Below, in pieces: positions 8,840 to 18,200 of a stretch of DNA of 33,992 nt; the first letter of the stretch is position 1, and every line of letters starts with the position of its first letter. The stretch comes from Chrysochromulina parva. Lineage: Eukaryota > Haptophyta > Prymnesiales > Chrysochromulinaceae. The stretch spans positions 1-33,992 of the forward strand of contig PJAB01000213.1 of assembly GCA_002887195.1 (NCBI GenBank), given 5' to 3'. The notes under the pieces were generated by a model. It was not told the DNA's origin. It was given only the letters and a program-made list of their open reading frames with translations, and made no database searches. The position numbers and the translations under genes were made by a program.

Positions 8840-11644
8840 TTACGACCCCTCGCTGGGAACTTTCGATCTGCTTGCGAATGCCCACTGCAACGCCGCAAGG
8901 GCGACGTCGGGCGGCTCAGCCACCGACTCGCGTAGCACTGCGCTCGAGAGCGCCTCGAAGACGACCGCCGCCGCCGCGGCCGTTGCTTGCGCATCCGCAC
9001 CCTCAGCCCGTCCAACGTTGACAGCTTGCACTGCAGCGTCGACCTCGAGCTGGAGCAGGTGGCGGCGAGCGACCGCCTCGCAGTGCCTGCGACCCTCTAG
9101 GTGAGCGCGCATGTGGTGCGGCGTCCCCAAGCCACTCTGGCAGACGACACACTGGCGCAGCCCGAGCGCATGTGTGCGCCCCGGCACGGCAGTGAGCCTC
9201 GCCGTCGCCGCCCGCGCGGCCGCTTGCAGCTCCGACACCCACTCGTTCCACAGCGACTCATTCCAAAGCGGGCTCTCCACAGCATGGGCGCCGTGCTGGG
9301 CGCCGTGCTGGGCGCTCTGCTCGGCGCTCGCGCCGTCGTGGTTGCCGCTCACTGCTGCTGCTGCTGGGTCCGCTCCAGCTGCCCTGCGCAACTGGCCTGG
9401 AGGCGCCCTGCTGAGGGGTTGTACCCCCCCCTTAGCCCCACCGCTGGACGGGCAGCTCGGCGCTCGACTCGGCGTGCCGCTCGGGAGCCTCCTGACATAC
9501 GCTAGCAGAGGCTCCATGACGCAGCGGACTTCGGCGCCAATCGTGCCGTTGTCGCCCTCTGCCTCACCCTCTGGCTCGGCCTCGGCAGGCGCATCCCTCG
9601 GCGCATGCATGGCGCCGTCGTGGGCACGCCATCCAGGCAGCCGGCGTGCTTGGGTCACGCAGAGCGCGCACGCCTCGAGGGTCGTGAGGCGCCCCTTGCC
9701 GGAGCCCTGATGCAATGCCTCGATGAGCGGTGACGTGCACGCCCGCACGGCGACCTCATCGAGACCGACGTAGCGCAGGTCAACGGGCGCCGTGATGGGC
9801 GCCGTCGTGGGCGCCGCCGCATGCGCCGCCGTGGGCACCGCCTCGCGCGCCGTCGTGGGCGCTGCCACACGCGCCGCCAGAGTGCGAACGAGGGCGCGAG
9901 TACACTCCCACGAGCCATCGGGCACGATGAGCGTCAGAGCCGCCCGCGGCGAGCCACACGGCCTTGGGCGCGGCCTTGAGCACGGCGGCGCGCCCTCGTC
10001 ATCAGCGTCATCATCATCATCAGCGCCATTCGCGCCATCAACGTCTTCAGCGGTCCTTGCACGCCAGCTCGCTAGGGCGGCGCTGAACGCTTGCTCGACC
10101 GAGGTCGCCTCGGCTGCAGGCGTACCCGGCGGCGGCGGGAAGAGCAAGTACACGACACCCTCGGCTGGGTGGAGTAACGCCTCAAGCCGCGCAACGTCGC
10201 ACGACGCGCCGTAGACGAGTAGCTCGCTCGTGTCGAGTCCGCTCACGCCCCCAGCGTGCAGCAGCTGTGCAGCGAGCCGAGCAGTGGACGTGGATCGTAG
10301 GAGCTCAATGGGGTGCGCGAGGAAAGCCCAGTGCACGGTCGGGACGACGCGGGTGCGGCGGGCGGCATCGGGCTCCGCTCGGGACGACGCGGGTTCGGAC
10401 TTGCGGACCGCCTGCTCGCGCAGCAGGCGTGCCTTCTTGAGGCCCGTGTCGAAGGCGGCGCAGAGGCAGCGTGCGGTGCTCGAGCGGGGTGGATCGGGAG
10501 CCGGCCATGTGCCTCTGCCCTCCTCATCCTCCTCGCATGCGGACCCATATAAGGAGAGTGCGTCTTCCTCGCATGCGGACGAGGACGATGGTGATCGTCG
10601 CGGCGGCGGGGAGGAGGAGTTGGTGGAAGAGGAGGAGTTGGTGGAGGAGGAGGTGGTGGTGGTGGTGGTGATGGGCACCCAGCAGTAGCGGCACGTGTGG
10701 CTCCGTAGGGCCGCCTCGCATGCTATGCGGACGGCCGCCTCGGCACACGAGAGAAGTCGATCGGGCGGTGGCGACGGCTGTGCTAGAGCGTCTGCTACTG
10801 CCCTCTGCGCTAACTCGAGCGCCGTCTCGGCTCCGGGTCCCGCCGCTGCGACCGCACCGACGAGCCGGTCCATCGAGGCGCGAAAGGGCAACGGCGGAGG
10901 AGGAGCGACCTCAATCGTGGGTGGCCGAACGTTCGGCGGAAAACTCGGCGGCGTTGGCGGCAGTGCACTCGCTCTCGGGCTGCCGCCGCCGCCGGGCCGC
11001 CGGCCGACAAGCTGCGTCACGATGGCAGGCCCTCGGTGGAAGCGGCCCTCGTCTACCCGCCGAGCCACCTCCTCACATCGCACCATCTCCAGCACGCCTT
11101 GAAAGTCAGCCACTAGCTCGGCTGCACCGACGAGCAACGCGGCATCCGGTCCCGTGCGGCTCCACATCTTGCCGTGCTCTGCTGTGCCCAGCGACGCGTG
11201 CGCAGGCGCGAAGCATTCGATGACGAAGAGGCCACCAGGGCGCAGCGCCGTTGCGCACGCACGGTGGAGCCGACGGCGAGGCTCCGCTGGCAGTGCACAA
11301 AAGATCGAAAGCACCACATCCCAGCGAGCCTCCGCCGCGCCGCCCAGCGGGTCGTAATGGCACAGATCGGCATGGATCGTGGTCACCCGCGATCCGACGT
11401 GCCGTTCCGATGCGAGCGCCTCCGTCTTGGCGAGCCCGACGGCCGAGAGATCCACCGCCGTGCATTGGTGGCCGAGCGCGGCGAGGTGCACGACGTTGCG
11501 CCCTTGACCCTCGCCCAACGAGAGGACTTCGAGCGGCCGCGTCGCGGGTGGCAGGAGTGTCGACGCGATCACACGGACGAACTCGTTGGGTTCTTTGCCG
11601 TAGGCGTAGCCTTTGCGGTACCGCGCGTCGTAGTCGACTGCCAT
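8840..11644 (-). CDS. SAM methyltransferase - DTW domain - C2H2 zinc finger fusion protein
   Basis: This is a single 934-residue frame from the ATG at 11644; the frame extends upstream only to a GTG at 11725. Residues 1-220 form a class I SAM-dependent methyltransferase of TehB/thiopurine type: a YDARYRKGYAYG start, motif I VLSLGEGQGRN (40-50), an acidic strand TAVDLS and the post-motif RPGGLFVIECF. From about 315 a DTW domain begins: zinc-ligand-like CRYC and CLC pairs, AHPIELLRSTSTARL, VPDGSWECTR (~574, the degenerate DTW signature) and GRLTTLEAC (~655). DTW enzymes transfer the aminocarboxypropyl group of SAM to tRNA uridine (TapT, DTWD1/2). Residues 826-855 form a C2H2 finger of matrin/JAZ type (CVVC...HMRAHLEGRRH), a type that often binds RNA. 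Low-complexity Thr/Ser and Ala/Thr inserts interrupt the DTW part. I infer an RNA-modifying enzyme; the methyltransferase substrate is unknown. Confidence 0.85.
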   Translation of the reverse strand: MAVDYDARYRKGYAYGKEPNEFVRVIASTLLPPATRPLEVLSLGEGQGRNVVHLAALGHQCTAVDLSAVGLAKTEALASERHVGSRVTTIHADLCHYDPLGGAAEARWDVVLSIFCALPAEPRRRLHRACATALRPGGLFVIECFAPAHASLGTAEHGKMWSRTGPDAALLVGAAELVADFQGVLEMVRCEEVARRVDEGRFHRGPAIVTQLVGRRPGGGGSPRASALPPTPPSFPPNVRPPTIEVAPPPPLPFRASMDRLVGAVAAAGPGAETALELAQRAVADALAQPSPPPDRLLSCAEAAVRIACEAALRSHTCRYCWVPITTTTTTSSSTNSSSSTNSSSPPPRRSPSSSSACEEDALSLYGSACEEDEEGRGTWPAPDPPRSSTARCLCAAFDTGLKKARLLREQAVRKSEPASSRAEPDAARRTRVVPTVHWAFLAHPIELLRSTSTARLAAQLLHAGGVSGLDTSELLVYGASCDVARLEALLHPAEGVVYLLFPPPPGTPAAEATSVEQAFSAALASWRARTAEDVDGANGADDDDDADDEGAPPCSRPRPRPCGSPRAALTLIVPDGSWECTRALVRTLAARVAAPTTAREAVPTAAHAAAPTTAPITAPVDLRYVGLDEVAVRACTSPLIEALHQGSGKGRLTTLEACALCVTQARRLPGWRAHDGAMHAPRDAPAEAEPEGEAEGDNGTIGAEVRCVMEPLLAYVRRLPSGTPSRAPSCPSSGGAKGGVQPLSRAPPGQLRRAAGADPAAAAVSGNHDGASAEQSAQHGAQHGAHAVESPLWNESLWNEWVSELQAAARAATARLTAVPGRTHALGLRQCVVCQSGLGTPHHMRAHLEGRRHCEAVARRHLLQLEVDAAVQAVNVGRAEGADAQATAAAAAVVFEALSSAVLRESVAEPPDVALAALQWAFASRSKVPSEGS

Positions 11645-11900
11645 AGATAAGCTAAATTCCGGGATTCTGTGCCGTCCAAGGTGATTTGCATGAAAACATG
11701 TGACGCGAACACGGAGGTTTATCACGAGGGATTGCGGTTCATCATCGAAACCACCCCAGGGCTCGCCCCCAAACGACGGGAATAGGCTTCGTCAGAACTT
11801 TCATTAGCGTCGAAGAAGGTGCAGGTCAAGCGTCAACTGACGAGCTCGTCGCGCACAGTCATCCCTCCCGCCCATCGTCTCCATCGTCGAAACAGGAACC
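11645..11900. promoter_or_regulatory. Divergent intergenic region, putative shared promoter
   Basis: These 256 bp separate the start codons of the minus-strand methyltransferase-DTW gene and the plus-strand SHIPPO gene, so they must hold both promoters and 5' leaders. I see no clear TATA box or named ciliary X-box. The role is assigned from gene orientation only. Confidence 0.5.
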
Positions 11901-12716
11901 ATGAGCGACGCTGCGTCCCCGCGCGCTGCACTAGGGCTGGGCGACATGCCAACGTGGATGGGTCCGCAAGCGGAGTCGCGCAAAGCGAGCGCTCCCTCAT
12001 TCTCGATCACCGGCAAACCTACCTCCGCGCGGCCGGTGCAGCTCTCTCCCGGGCCGATTTACTTGCCTTCGCCTCAGGGCCCAGGACAAGCCGGTCGCAA
12101 TGGCCCACAATACTCCATGCGCGGCGGCCGCGAGGTCGGAGAGCTGAAACGGGGCGGTGCAACGCCCGGCCCAGGCGAGTACGAGGTTTGTGGCTCCGTC
12201 GGGATGACCCACGCGGCAAGCACGAGCCATACCGCGCCCCGCTACGGCTGGGGCGCAGGCACCCGTGACCAGGCGCCTATCGGCGCACCGCCGCAAAAGC
12301 CAGCCTGTAGCGAGTTTTACGAGAATGTACCCTCCGTCGGCTACCAGCCCGTCAAGAAGACTAATCCCATCTACGGCTTCAGCAAAGGCAAGCGCTTTGA
12401 CTTGAGCAACACAGCGACCAACCCGAATGCGCGCAACCCAGGTCCAGGCGCGTACAAGACGGTGCCGGCCTACGGCACGCAGGTCGACTCGACGCTCAAG
12501 AGCAATCCCATCTACGGCTTTTCACGCGCAGAACGCTTCCGTCGTCCGGCGACGAGCTCGTCGGGCGGCTCTGCGCCACTTCCGCGTCCAGCGTTTGGTC
12601 CGCAGGTGATCAGCGACTTTAGGAGCAAGCCATCCTTTGGCTTCGGTGGGGCGCCACGCTTCCCAGATCGGCCGCGCACGTCGGCCGAGCCAGGGCCGGG
12701 CACGTACAACGCATAG
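11901..12716 (+). CDS. SHIPPO-repeat (sperm-tail PG-rich) protein, ODF3/CIMAP-like
   Basis: The protein has 271 residues, starting at an ATG in good context (ACC before ATG). Sperm-tail PG-rich repeats recur: SPGPIYLP (~49), TPGPGEYEV (~88), NPGPGAYKTV (~179) and a final EPGPGTYNA (263-271). They alternate with the family's aromatic blocks TNPIYGFSKGKRFD, SNPIYGFSRAERF and KPSFGFGGAPRF. ODF3/CIMAP proteins of this length bind the lumen or surface of axonemal microtubules, so this is probably a flagellar axoneme component. It is intronless. It is divergent from the methyltransferase-DTW gene, and a second, distinct SHIPPO gene lies 1.5 kb downstream on the opposite strand. Confidence 0.85.
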   Translation: MSDAASPRAALGLGDMPTWMGPQAESRKASAPSFSITGKPTSARPVQLSPGPIYLPSPQGPGQAGRNGPQYSMRGGREVGELKRGGATPGPGEYEVCGSVGMTHAASTSHTAPRYGWGAGTRDQAPIGAPPQKPACSEFYENVPSVGYQPVKKTNPIYGFSKGKRFDLSNTATNPNARNPGPGAYKTVPAYGTQVDSTLKSNPIYGFSRAERFRRPATSSSGGSAPLPRPAFGPQVISDFRSKPSFGFGGAPRFPDRPRTSAEPGPGTYNA

Positions 12717-12920
12717 TTCCTAGTACAGACGGGTTGAGACTATCTAGGTTGTCGTCGCCCTGCCTATCATTTCGACAGCCGTTCAGCACGAAGACGATAC
12801 GGATTCACACCAAGGAGATTGTGAAAATGAACACCTCAAACTCGAAAATGGCGTCAACTTTGCGTGGTGGGCCCTAAGTGGCCGAGGCGTGACGTTCTCG
12901 GAGCGCCTTTTCGCAAAAAT

Positions 12921-13877
12921 ATGGACGACGAGGCGAGTCTCTTCGACGCGCTCTTTTCGGGCGACGCGTCCGCCAAGGAGTACTGCACCGCGCTCATCGA
13001 GGTCGGAGCGCAGCAGAGATCCAATCTCGCACACTCCATCATCCTCGCGACGCGGCCGACAGTCACCGCGGCGGCGGGCATTGAGCAGCGGGACGGCATC
13101 TTCACGCTTGTGAACGAGGCCATGCTTTCAGCCTTCAACGAGCGCAAGAACGAAGCTCGCGTCGATTTTCACGCGGCCAATCAAGCTAAGCTCGAAGCTC
13201 GTCTCGAGGATGCCCTTCGGGGCACGCAGCAGCTAGCCCAGCAATCCGCTTCGTCCACAGCAGACACGCCGCTTCTTGAGGTACGAATCGTGCCGCCTCG
13301 GCGAGCAACGAGCCCCGCACCGGGGGCGTCCCCCTCAGGTGGCACCGCTGCGCAGGGTGGCAACTTCGAGACAGCTCGCGTCGCATTGGCGCGCATGGCC
13401 ACGACGCATGGCCTCGTCGCCACTGCGTTGCTCCAGGGCTTGCGCGCTGCGCTGCTGCGGCAGGCGGCCGAGGGCAGTGCCGCGCACGTGCAATGGACGC
13501 TGAGCAAGGCGCACCTGATCAACGGCGGCGTCGCGTACGTGGACGACGCCGTCAGCCTGCTCCGTACCTGCGGCTATGAGGTCGTCGTACGCCCCGACGC
13601 TCTGGAGGCTGGTGAGAGCAGGGACAACGTCTGCTGGGCGATGCGCTCCTGCTGGTGGAGCCGCTCACAGCTGCGCGGCCTCGGTACGGCGGTGCGCCTG
13701 GATACGGATGTCGCGCCTGCCGGCCGCCTGAGCACGATTACCGTGACTGCCGGTGCCGCGCCCGTCACGGCGCCATCGGGTGGCCAAGCGACGGCAGCGG
13801 CAGCGGCGGCGCTCCGACCTGAGCCCATGTTCGAGCTTCGAGCCGAGGAATCTTGGTCGTGGTGTGCTGTGTTGTAG
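12921..13877 (+). CDS. Orphan protein with C-terminal CAAX box
   Basis: The protein has 318 residues from the ATG at 12921; the frame extends upstream only to a GTG at 12864. I do not recognise a family. The N-terminal third is predicted helical (DDEASLFDALFSGD, AFNERKNEARVDFHAANQAK). A Pro/Ser/Ala linker follows at about 125-155. Then comes a helical block (ARVALARMATTHGLVATALL) and a compact segment YVDDAVSLLRTCGYEVVVRP. The protein ends in Cys-Ala-Val-Leu, which fits a CAAX prenylation signal of the geranylgeranyl (Leu-ending) type and would give membrane attachment. No signal peptide or transmembrane helix is seen. It sits 204 bp after a SHIPPO gene on the same strand and converges with another, so a flagellar role is possible from position alone. 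Confidence 0.6.
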   Translation: MDDEASLFDALFSGDASAKEYCTALIEVGAQQRSNLAHSIILATRPTVTAAAGIEQRDGIFTLVNEAMLSAFNERKNEARVDFHAANQAKLEARLEDALRGTQQLAQQSASSTADTPLLEVRIVPPRRATSPAPGASPSGGTAAQGGNFETARVALARMATTHGLVATALLQGLRAALLRQAAEGSAAHVQWTLSKAHLINGGVAYVDDAVSLLRTCGYEVVVRPDALEAGESRDNVCWAMRSCWWSRSQLRGLGTAVRLDTDVAPAGRLSTITVTAGAAPVTAPSGGQATAAAAAALRPEPMFELRAEESWSWCAVL

Positions 13878-14254
13878 AATTTCGTGTTCAAGTGTGACGT
13901 ATAGCGGCCGGTGGCGCACCGCGCTGTGCTGTGTTTCGTTATTGCAGCTAATTCAGCTAAATCGAGGCGTGATTCCCGCGCCGGTGGCGGTCTATAATCG
14001 CTCACGGCCGACCGGCCCCTGATCGCTCACCATGTGCGCCCAACCCTACGCGTCCACCTACGTCTGCCGCACGCATGGCCGCACGGCAGCACAGCGCTCA
14101 CAGGAGCCGTGCCGCGTCGTCACGGCGCGACCTTGAGCGCCTTGCACCTTGGGACGGGACCACAGGCCAGTGGCCGCACCACAACACCATAGCCACACCA
14201 CGGTGCACAGACCCATGTGCCTTGAGTCTGTAATGAGTCTTCTGAGAGTCTCCT
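13878..14254. other. Convergent intergenic region
   Basis: These 377 bp lie between two 3' ends. I see no gene or strong repeat. It should contain both polyadenylation regions, but no consensus signal is evident. Confidence 0.5.
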
Positions 14255-15091
14255 TCAGAAGTAGGCCTCGTTCGGGAAAAAGGCGCCCTTCAGATCACGC
14301 ACGCCGGTCGTTCGGAAGGCAGTACTGCGGCCGAAGCTCTTGGAGCGACTCATCGTGCCCTCGATGGTCGCCTTCGCGCCGTTGGAGAGGGAGTCGGAGC
14401 TGTACGTACCCGGCCCTGTCTTCTCAGATGTGCTACCCGCCAGATTCATGTTGGAGCCCGAGCTATGGAAGCGCCGGTGCGCGCTCTTGGCGTGGAACAT
14501 CCCGTTCGGCACGAGCTTATCGATGCCGTCGAACTTGGGCGAGTACTTGCCAGGTCCCGGACAAACGGCCTTGATCGCAATCTCCGCCTCGGGCCTCTGC
14601 TTGCTCGTCGAGCTGAAGGCCGCCGATTTCATCTTGCTGGCATGCTGAGACATGCCCTTCATGGTCTCGTCGGCGTAAGTCGTCGGGCTCGGCGTATCCT
14701 CGCCAAGGATGTCGACTTTGAGGTTCCGCGCGGAAAGAGAACCAAAGGATCCAGCACCGCTTTTATTGGCCTTTCGGTAGAAGGTGCGCTCGCTCGTCGC
14801 CTTGAAGTTACGGTGCACGTCCGGATCGTAGGCCCCCGGATCGGTGTTCAGGCTGATGTCGCGGAGCATCGTGTCGGTCGTCTTTGCCGTGCCCCTCGGG
14901 GTTGCGCTCTTGAATGCCGACGAGCACGTCATGTTCAGGCGTGATGAGGAGACGCCGCGGGGCTCATACGACGCTGGTCCGACGCCGCCCATGCGCTCGA
15001 TCCGTTTCTCATCCTTCTCGCGTATGCGTTGCTCGTCGTATGCTTTGCGCTGCGACGGGCTCATCTTGTGCGTCGCGCGCGGTGTCGGCAT
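14255..15091 (-). CDS. SHIPPO-repeat (sperm-tail PG-rich) protein, STPG-like
   Basis: The protein has 278 residues from the ATG at 15091; the frame extends upstream only to a TTG. PG-rich repeat cores appear at intervals: GGVGPASYEP, TDPGAYDPD, DTPSPTTYAD, CPGPGKYSP and TGPGTYSS. The N-terminus is basic and helical (SPSQRKAYDEQRIREKDEKR). Repeat spacing and the KATSERTFYRK and GMFHAKSAHRRF blocks fit axonemal SHIPPO proteins. The sequence between cores differs from the other SHIPPO protein at 11901, so this is a separate gene, not a recent tandem copy. It shares a 176-bp intergenic region with the large scaffold gene on the plus strand, which would allow co-expression. Axonemal localisation is inferred from family. 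Confidence 0.8.
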   Translation of the reverse strand: MPTPRATHKMSPSQRKAYDEQRIREKDEKRIERMGGVGPASYEPRGVSSSRLNMTCSSAFKSATPRGTAKTTDTMLRDISLNTDPGAYDPDVHRNFKATSERTFYRKANKSGAGSFGSLSARNLKVDILGEDTPSPTTYADETMKGMSQHASKMKSAAFSSTSKQRPEAEIAIKAVCPGPGKYSPKFDGIDKLVPNGMFHAKSAHRRFHSSGSNMNLAGSTSEKTGPGTYSSDSLSNGAKATIEGTMSRSKSFGRSTAFRTTGVRDLKGAFFPNEAYF

Positions 15092-15267
15092 GTCAGGGAT
15101 CAGGGACGGACGCGCGCTCGGGTGACTGGCAAGGTGCACGAATTTTTGGGGGGGCGAGCTTTCGGAAATGCATGTCAAATTCAGCCTTCAAGTCATCTGT
15201 CAAAGGGTACCGGATAAGATAGACTCGACTCGCTTCGAGTGGGTATTAAAGGACAAGAAGGACTTGC
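15092..15267. promoter_or_regulatory. Short divergent intergenic region, putative bidirectional promoter
   Basis: Only 176 bp separate the two start codons. It contains a run of seven or more G after a T-rich stretch near 15142-15155. A GGTATTAAAGG stretch at about 15242, on the plus strand 26 bp before the ATG, could be TATA-like. Assignment rests on orientation and spacing. Confidence 0.45.
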
Positions 15268-18200
15268 ATGCGGCAACGTTTTTCCCAAAAAGGCAATCCT
15301 ACGAGAGCGGCTCTCGAGTCTCTGTCGCCCCTGGCAGGGCAACACATGCCGCTCCTGAAGGTGCTGTCGCTCACATATGGCACGAAAAAGAAAGAGCCAC
15401 CTGAAGAGCAGAAAAAGGCAGGCCAGGCCAGGACGACAACGACGCATCAGCGCCTTCAAAAGCAAATTTTGGATGAGATAGCGACTGAGAAGCAGGAGAC
15501 GGAGGCGAGGCGTGCCGCCGTAGCCGTTGAGCACACTCGCGCTCGGGCGGTGGCGGAGCGCCTCGAAGCCCAAGTCGCGGAGGCCGAGGAGGCGGAGGCC
15601 AGGGAGCCGGCAGGCAAGGCGGCCGAGGCACAGCTGCGCGAGATCGAGAGGGAGCTCGGCGAGGAGAAGATGAGGGAGCTCGAGGAGGTGCTTCGAGCCC
15701 AGAGGCTGGCCACGCAGAGTCTTTACAAATCGATCCTACCGCCCGGCGGCCCTCCTCCAGCTCCGCTGCAGGGTCCAGCCTCGCGCACAACGAAGCTCAC
15801 CCACGCCAAGAGCGTGGCTGGCACTAAGGCTGGCACTCCGGACCATGCCGTCGGGCCTGAGGTTGTTGAGCGGGGCGGTCGCAGCGGAACAACCTCCGTA
15901 CCGGTACCAATGACGAGAGTGGAGGAGAAGCAGGCGGCCAATGCGGCCAAAGCGGCGGCGAGTGCGGCGGCGAGTGCGGCCAAATCGGCGGCGAAGGCGA
16001 AGGCGGCCGAGGAGGCGGCCACGGCGCGTGCGCGAGCTGCCGCCAGCAAACAGGCTGCCGAGGCCGAGAGCGCGCGCGCCAAGGCGGAGTCGAAGGCGCA
16101 GAAGGTGGCGCAGAAGGCGGCGGCGCAGGCGGCAAAGAAGGCGCCGAAGATGAAGCAGGAGGTGAAGCCTGTGGCCGCCACGAGTGAGGAGGAGGAGCGC
16201 CTCGCAGCCGCGGCGGCCAGGGAAGCCGCGGCCGAGGCACAGCTGCGCGAGATCGAGAGGGAGCTCGGCGAGGAGAAGATGAGGGAGCTCGCGGAGGAGC
16301 TTCGAGCCCAGAGGCTGGCCACGCCATCGCCAGGCGGCTACGTGCTCACCGCCGGTGCGGCCGCCAAGGGGGCGCGCGAGAAAGCCGCGGCGGAGACGCC
16401 GGTTGCAGAGAAGGCGGCTGCGGAGAAGGCAGCAGCAGAGAAGGCCGAGAAGGCCGCGGCAGAGAAGGAGGCGGCCAAGACCAGCCATGCTGGCGTCGGC
16501 TTGGTCGCGAAGCCGGAGGAGCACCTCACAGGCGCGTCGCCGTCGGCCAAGGAGGCCGCCGCCGAGGCACAGCTGCGCAGGATCGAGATAGAGCTTGGAA
16601 CCGAGAAGATGCGCGAGCTTGAGAAGGCGCTCGGGCTCGAGAAGCTCCTCGAGCTCGGGGCCGAGATGGATCCCGAACCCGAGCCCGCTCCCGCCAAGGT
16701 CAAGGAAGAGGTCGTGAAGCTCAATCCAACGGCCGCTGCTACCGCCGCGCCTGCCGATTCCATCAACCAGGGCTTCCACCCGAGCTACAATTGCGACCGA
16801 TCGGGCATGAGCCCAATCAAGGGCATTCGCTACCACCTGCGCGGCCAGAATTACGATATTTGCCAGGCGGAGTACGATAAGCTGCACGCGAAAGAGCAGA
16901 AATTGTACGAGGCCATCCCTCCCCCCTCCACCGGCGGCGGCAGCGAGCTGCTCCGGGAGCTCGAGAGGGCGCAGGGGGGCCAGAAGGGCGGTTATGTGTT
17001 CACCGTCGATGGCGCTGCCGACGTGAGTGAGCAGCTTGGCGTGATGCTGTCCGTGGGCGATTTTCTGACGGTGCCGCTGCTGGACGCCATGCGTGAGGAG
17101 ATGCAAGTGCCGTCCAGCACGTCCAACGACCAGCTCAAAGACGCGTTGCGGTCCCAGGGCTTCCTCGAACGAACGTCGGCGGCGCCACAGTCCAGGGTAG
17201 ACGTGGCTGCACGCAAGGGGGCTGAGGACCCGGCTGCCATGGGGGGGCGTGAGAACGAGGCCACGATCGACCAGTCCGAGAACGCCACATTCTTTGCACC
17301 CGCCTTCGCGAATGCGGCGGAGAAGGCGCCATCCAAGACGGCGGGGGCGGAGAAGACGACTGCGGAGAAGGCGGCGGCGGCGGGAAAGGTGGCGGCTGAG
17401 AAAGCAGCTGCTGAAAAGGCGGGAGCCGAGAAGGCGGCGGCGGAGAAGGCGGTGAAAGTGGCGGCTGACAAAAAAGCGCGCGAGACGGCCGCGACTGAGC
17501 TGGCTGATGAGAACGCCCGGGCTTCCAAGGCCATCGGGCATCGATCCAAGAACCGATCGAAGAAGATGACGAGCCCTGAAGGACAGAGGAAAGCGCCAAG
17601 GGCGGGAGAGGCTGCGAAGGAGGAGACCACTGAGCCAGTGAAGGCAAAGATGGCCCCGCAGAATGATGAGGGTGCACCAGTGGCCCTCGGCACAGATGAG
17701 TTCGCGGCCACGCGCCACGACGGCCGAACGACCATCTATTGCGGGCGCAAATTCGTTCGAGATGCCAGGCTCTCTCCCCGATGCGGCCCCACATGCGGCC
17801 CTGCGTGTGCCTCATGCGAGCGCTTCCTTGCGAGCCTCGTCAACGACGAGGGCGACGCCGTCGCGTTTGGAACGAGTGACGGATGGCGTGAGACCCTCTA
17901 CTGCGGCAGACCCAAGGGTCTGAGCGAGATCCCGGGCTCCGACGGCACTTGTGGACCTGAAGACGGACCGTCATGCCCTTCGTGCCGCCGGCTCCTCAGT
18001 GAGCTCACCCCGCCTTACTGGTACAAGAACAGTCGGCAAACTACCGGCATCGACTCGGACGGGACCAGTGCTGCGTTTCCCGCGGATCTGCTACCCGAGG
18101 AAGGGGCCTTTCCTTGTGATGATTCCGACGCGAATCAGATCGAGAAAGCGATAGCCGAACTTCGCGCCATGCACCTGCCCCGGCCTCCTCGAGCACCCGC

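Noticed and set aside
11645..11725. N-terminal extension of the methyltransferase-DTW frame
   Set aside because: The extension starts at GTG and lacks an upstream ATG. The methyltransferase signature begins right after the ATG at 11644.
15736..17718. A 660-codon minus frame opposite the scaffold gene
   Set aside because: It is Leu/Arg-rich antisense of Ala/Lys/Glu codons. No domain is seen, whereas the plus frame has TPR and Cys motifs.
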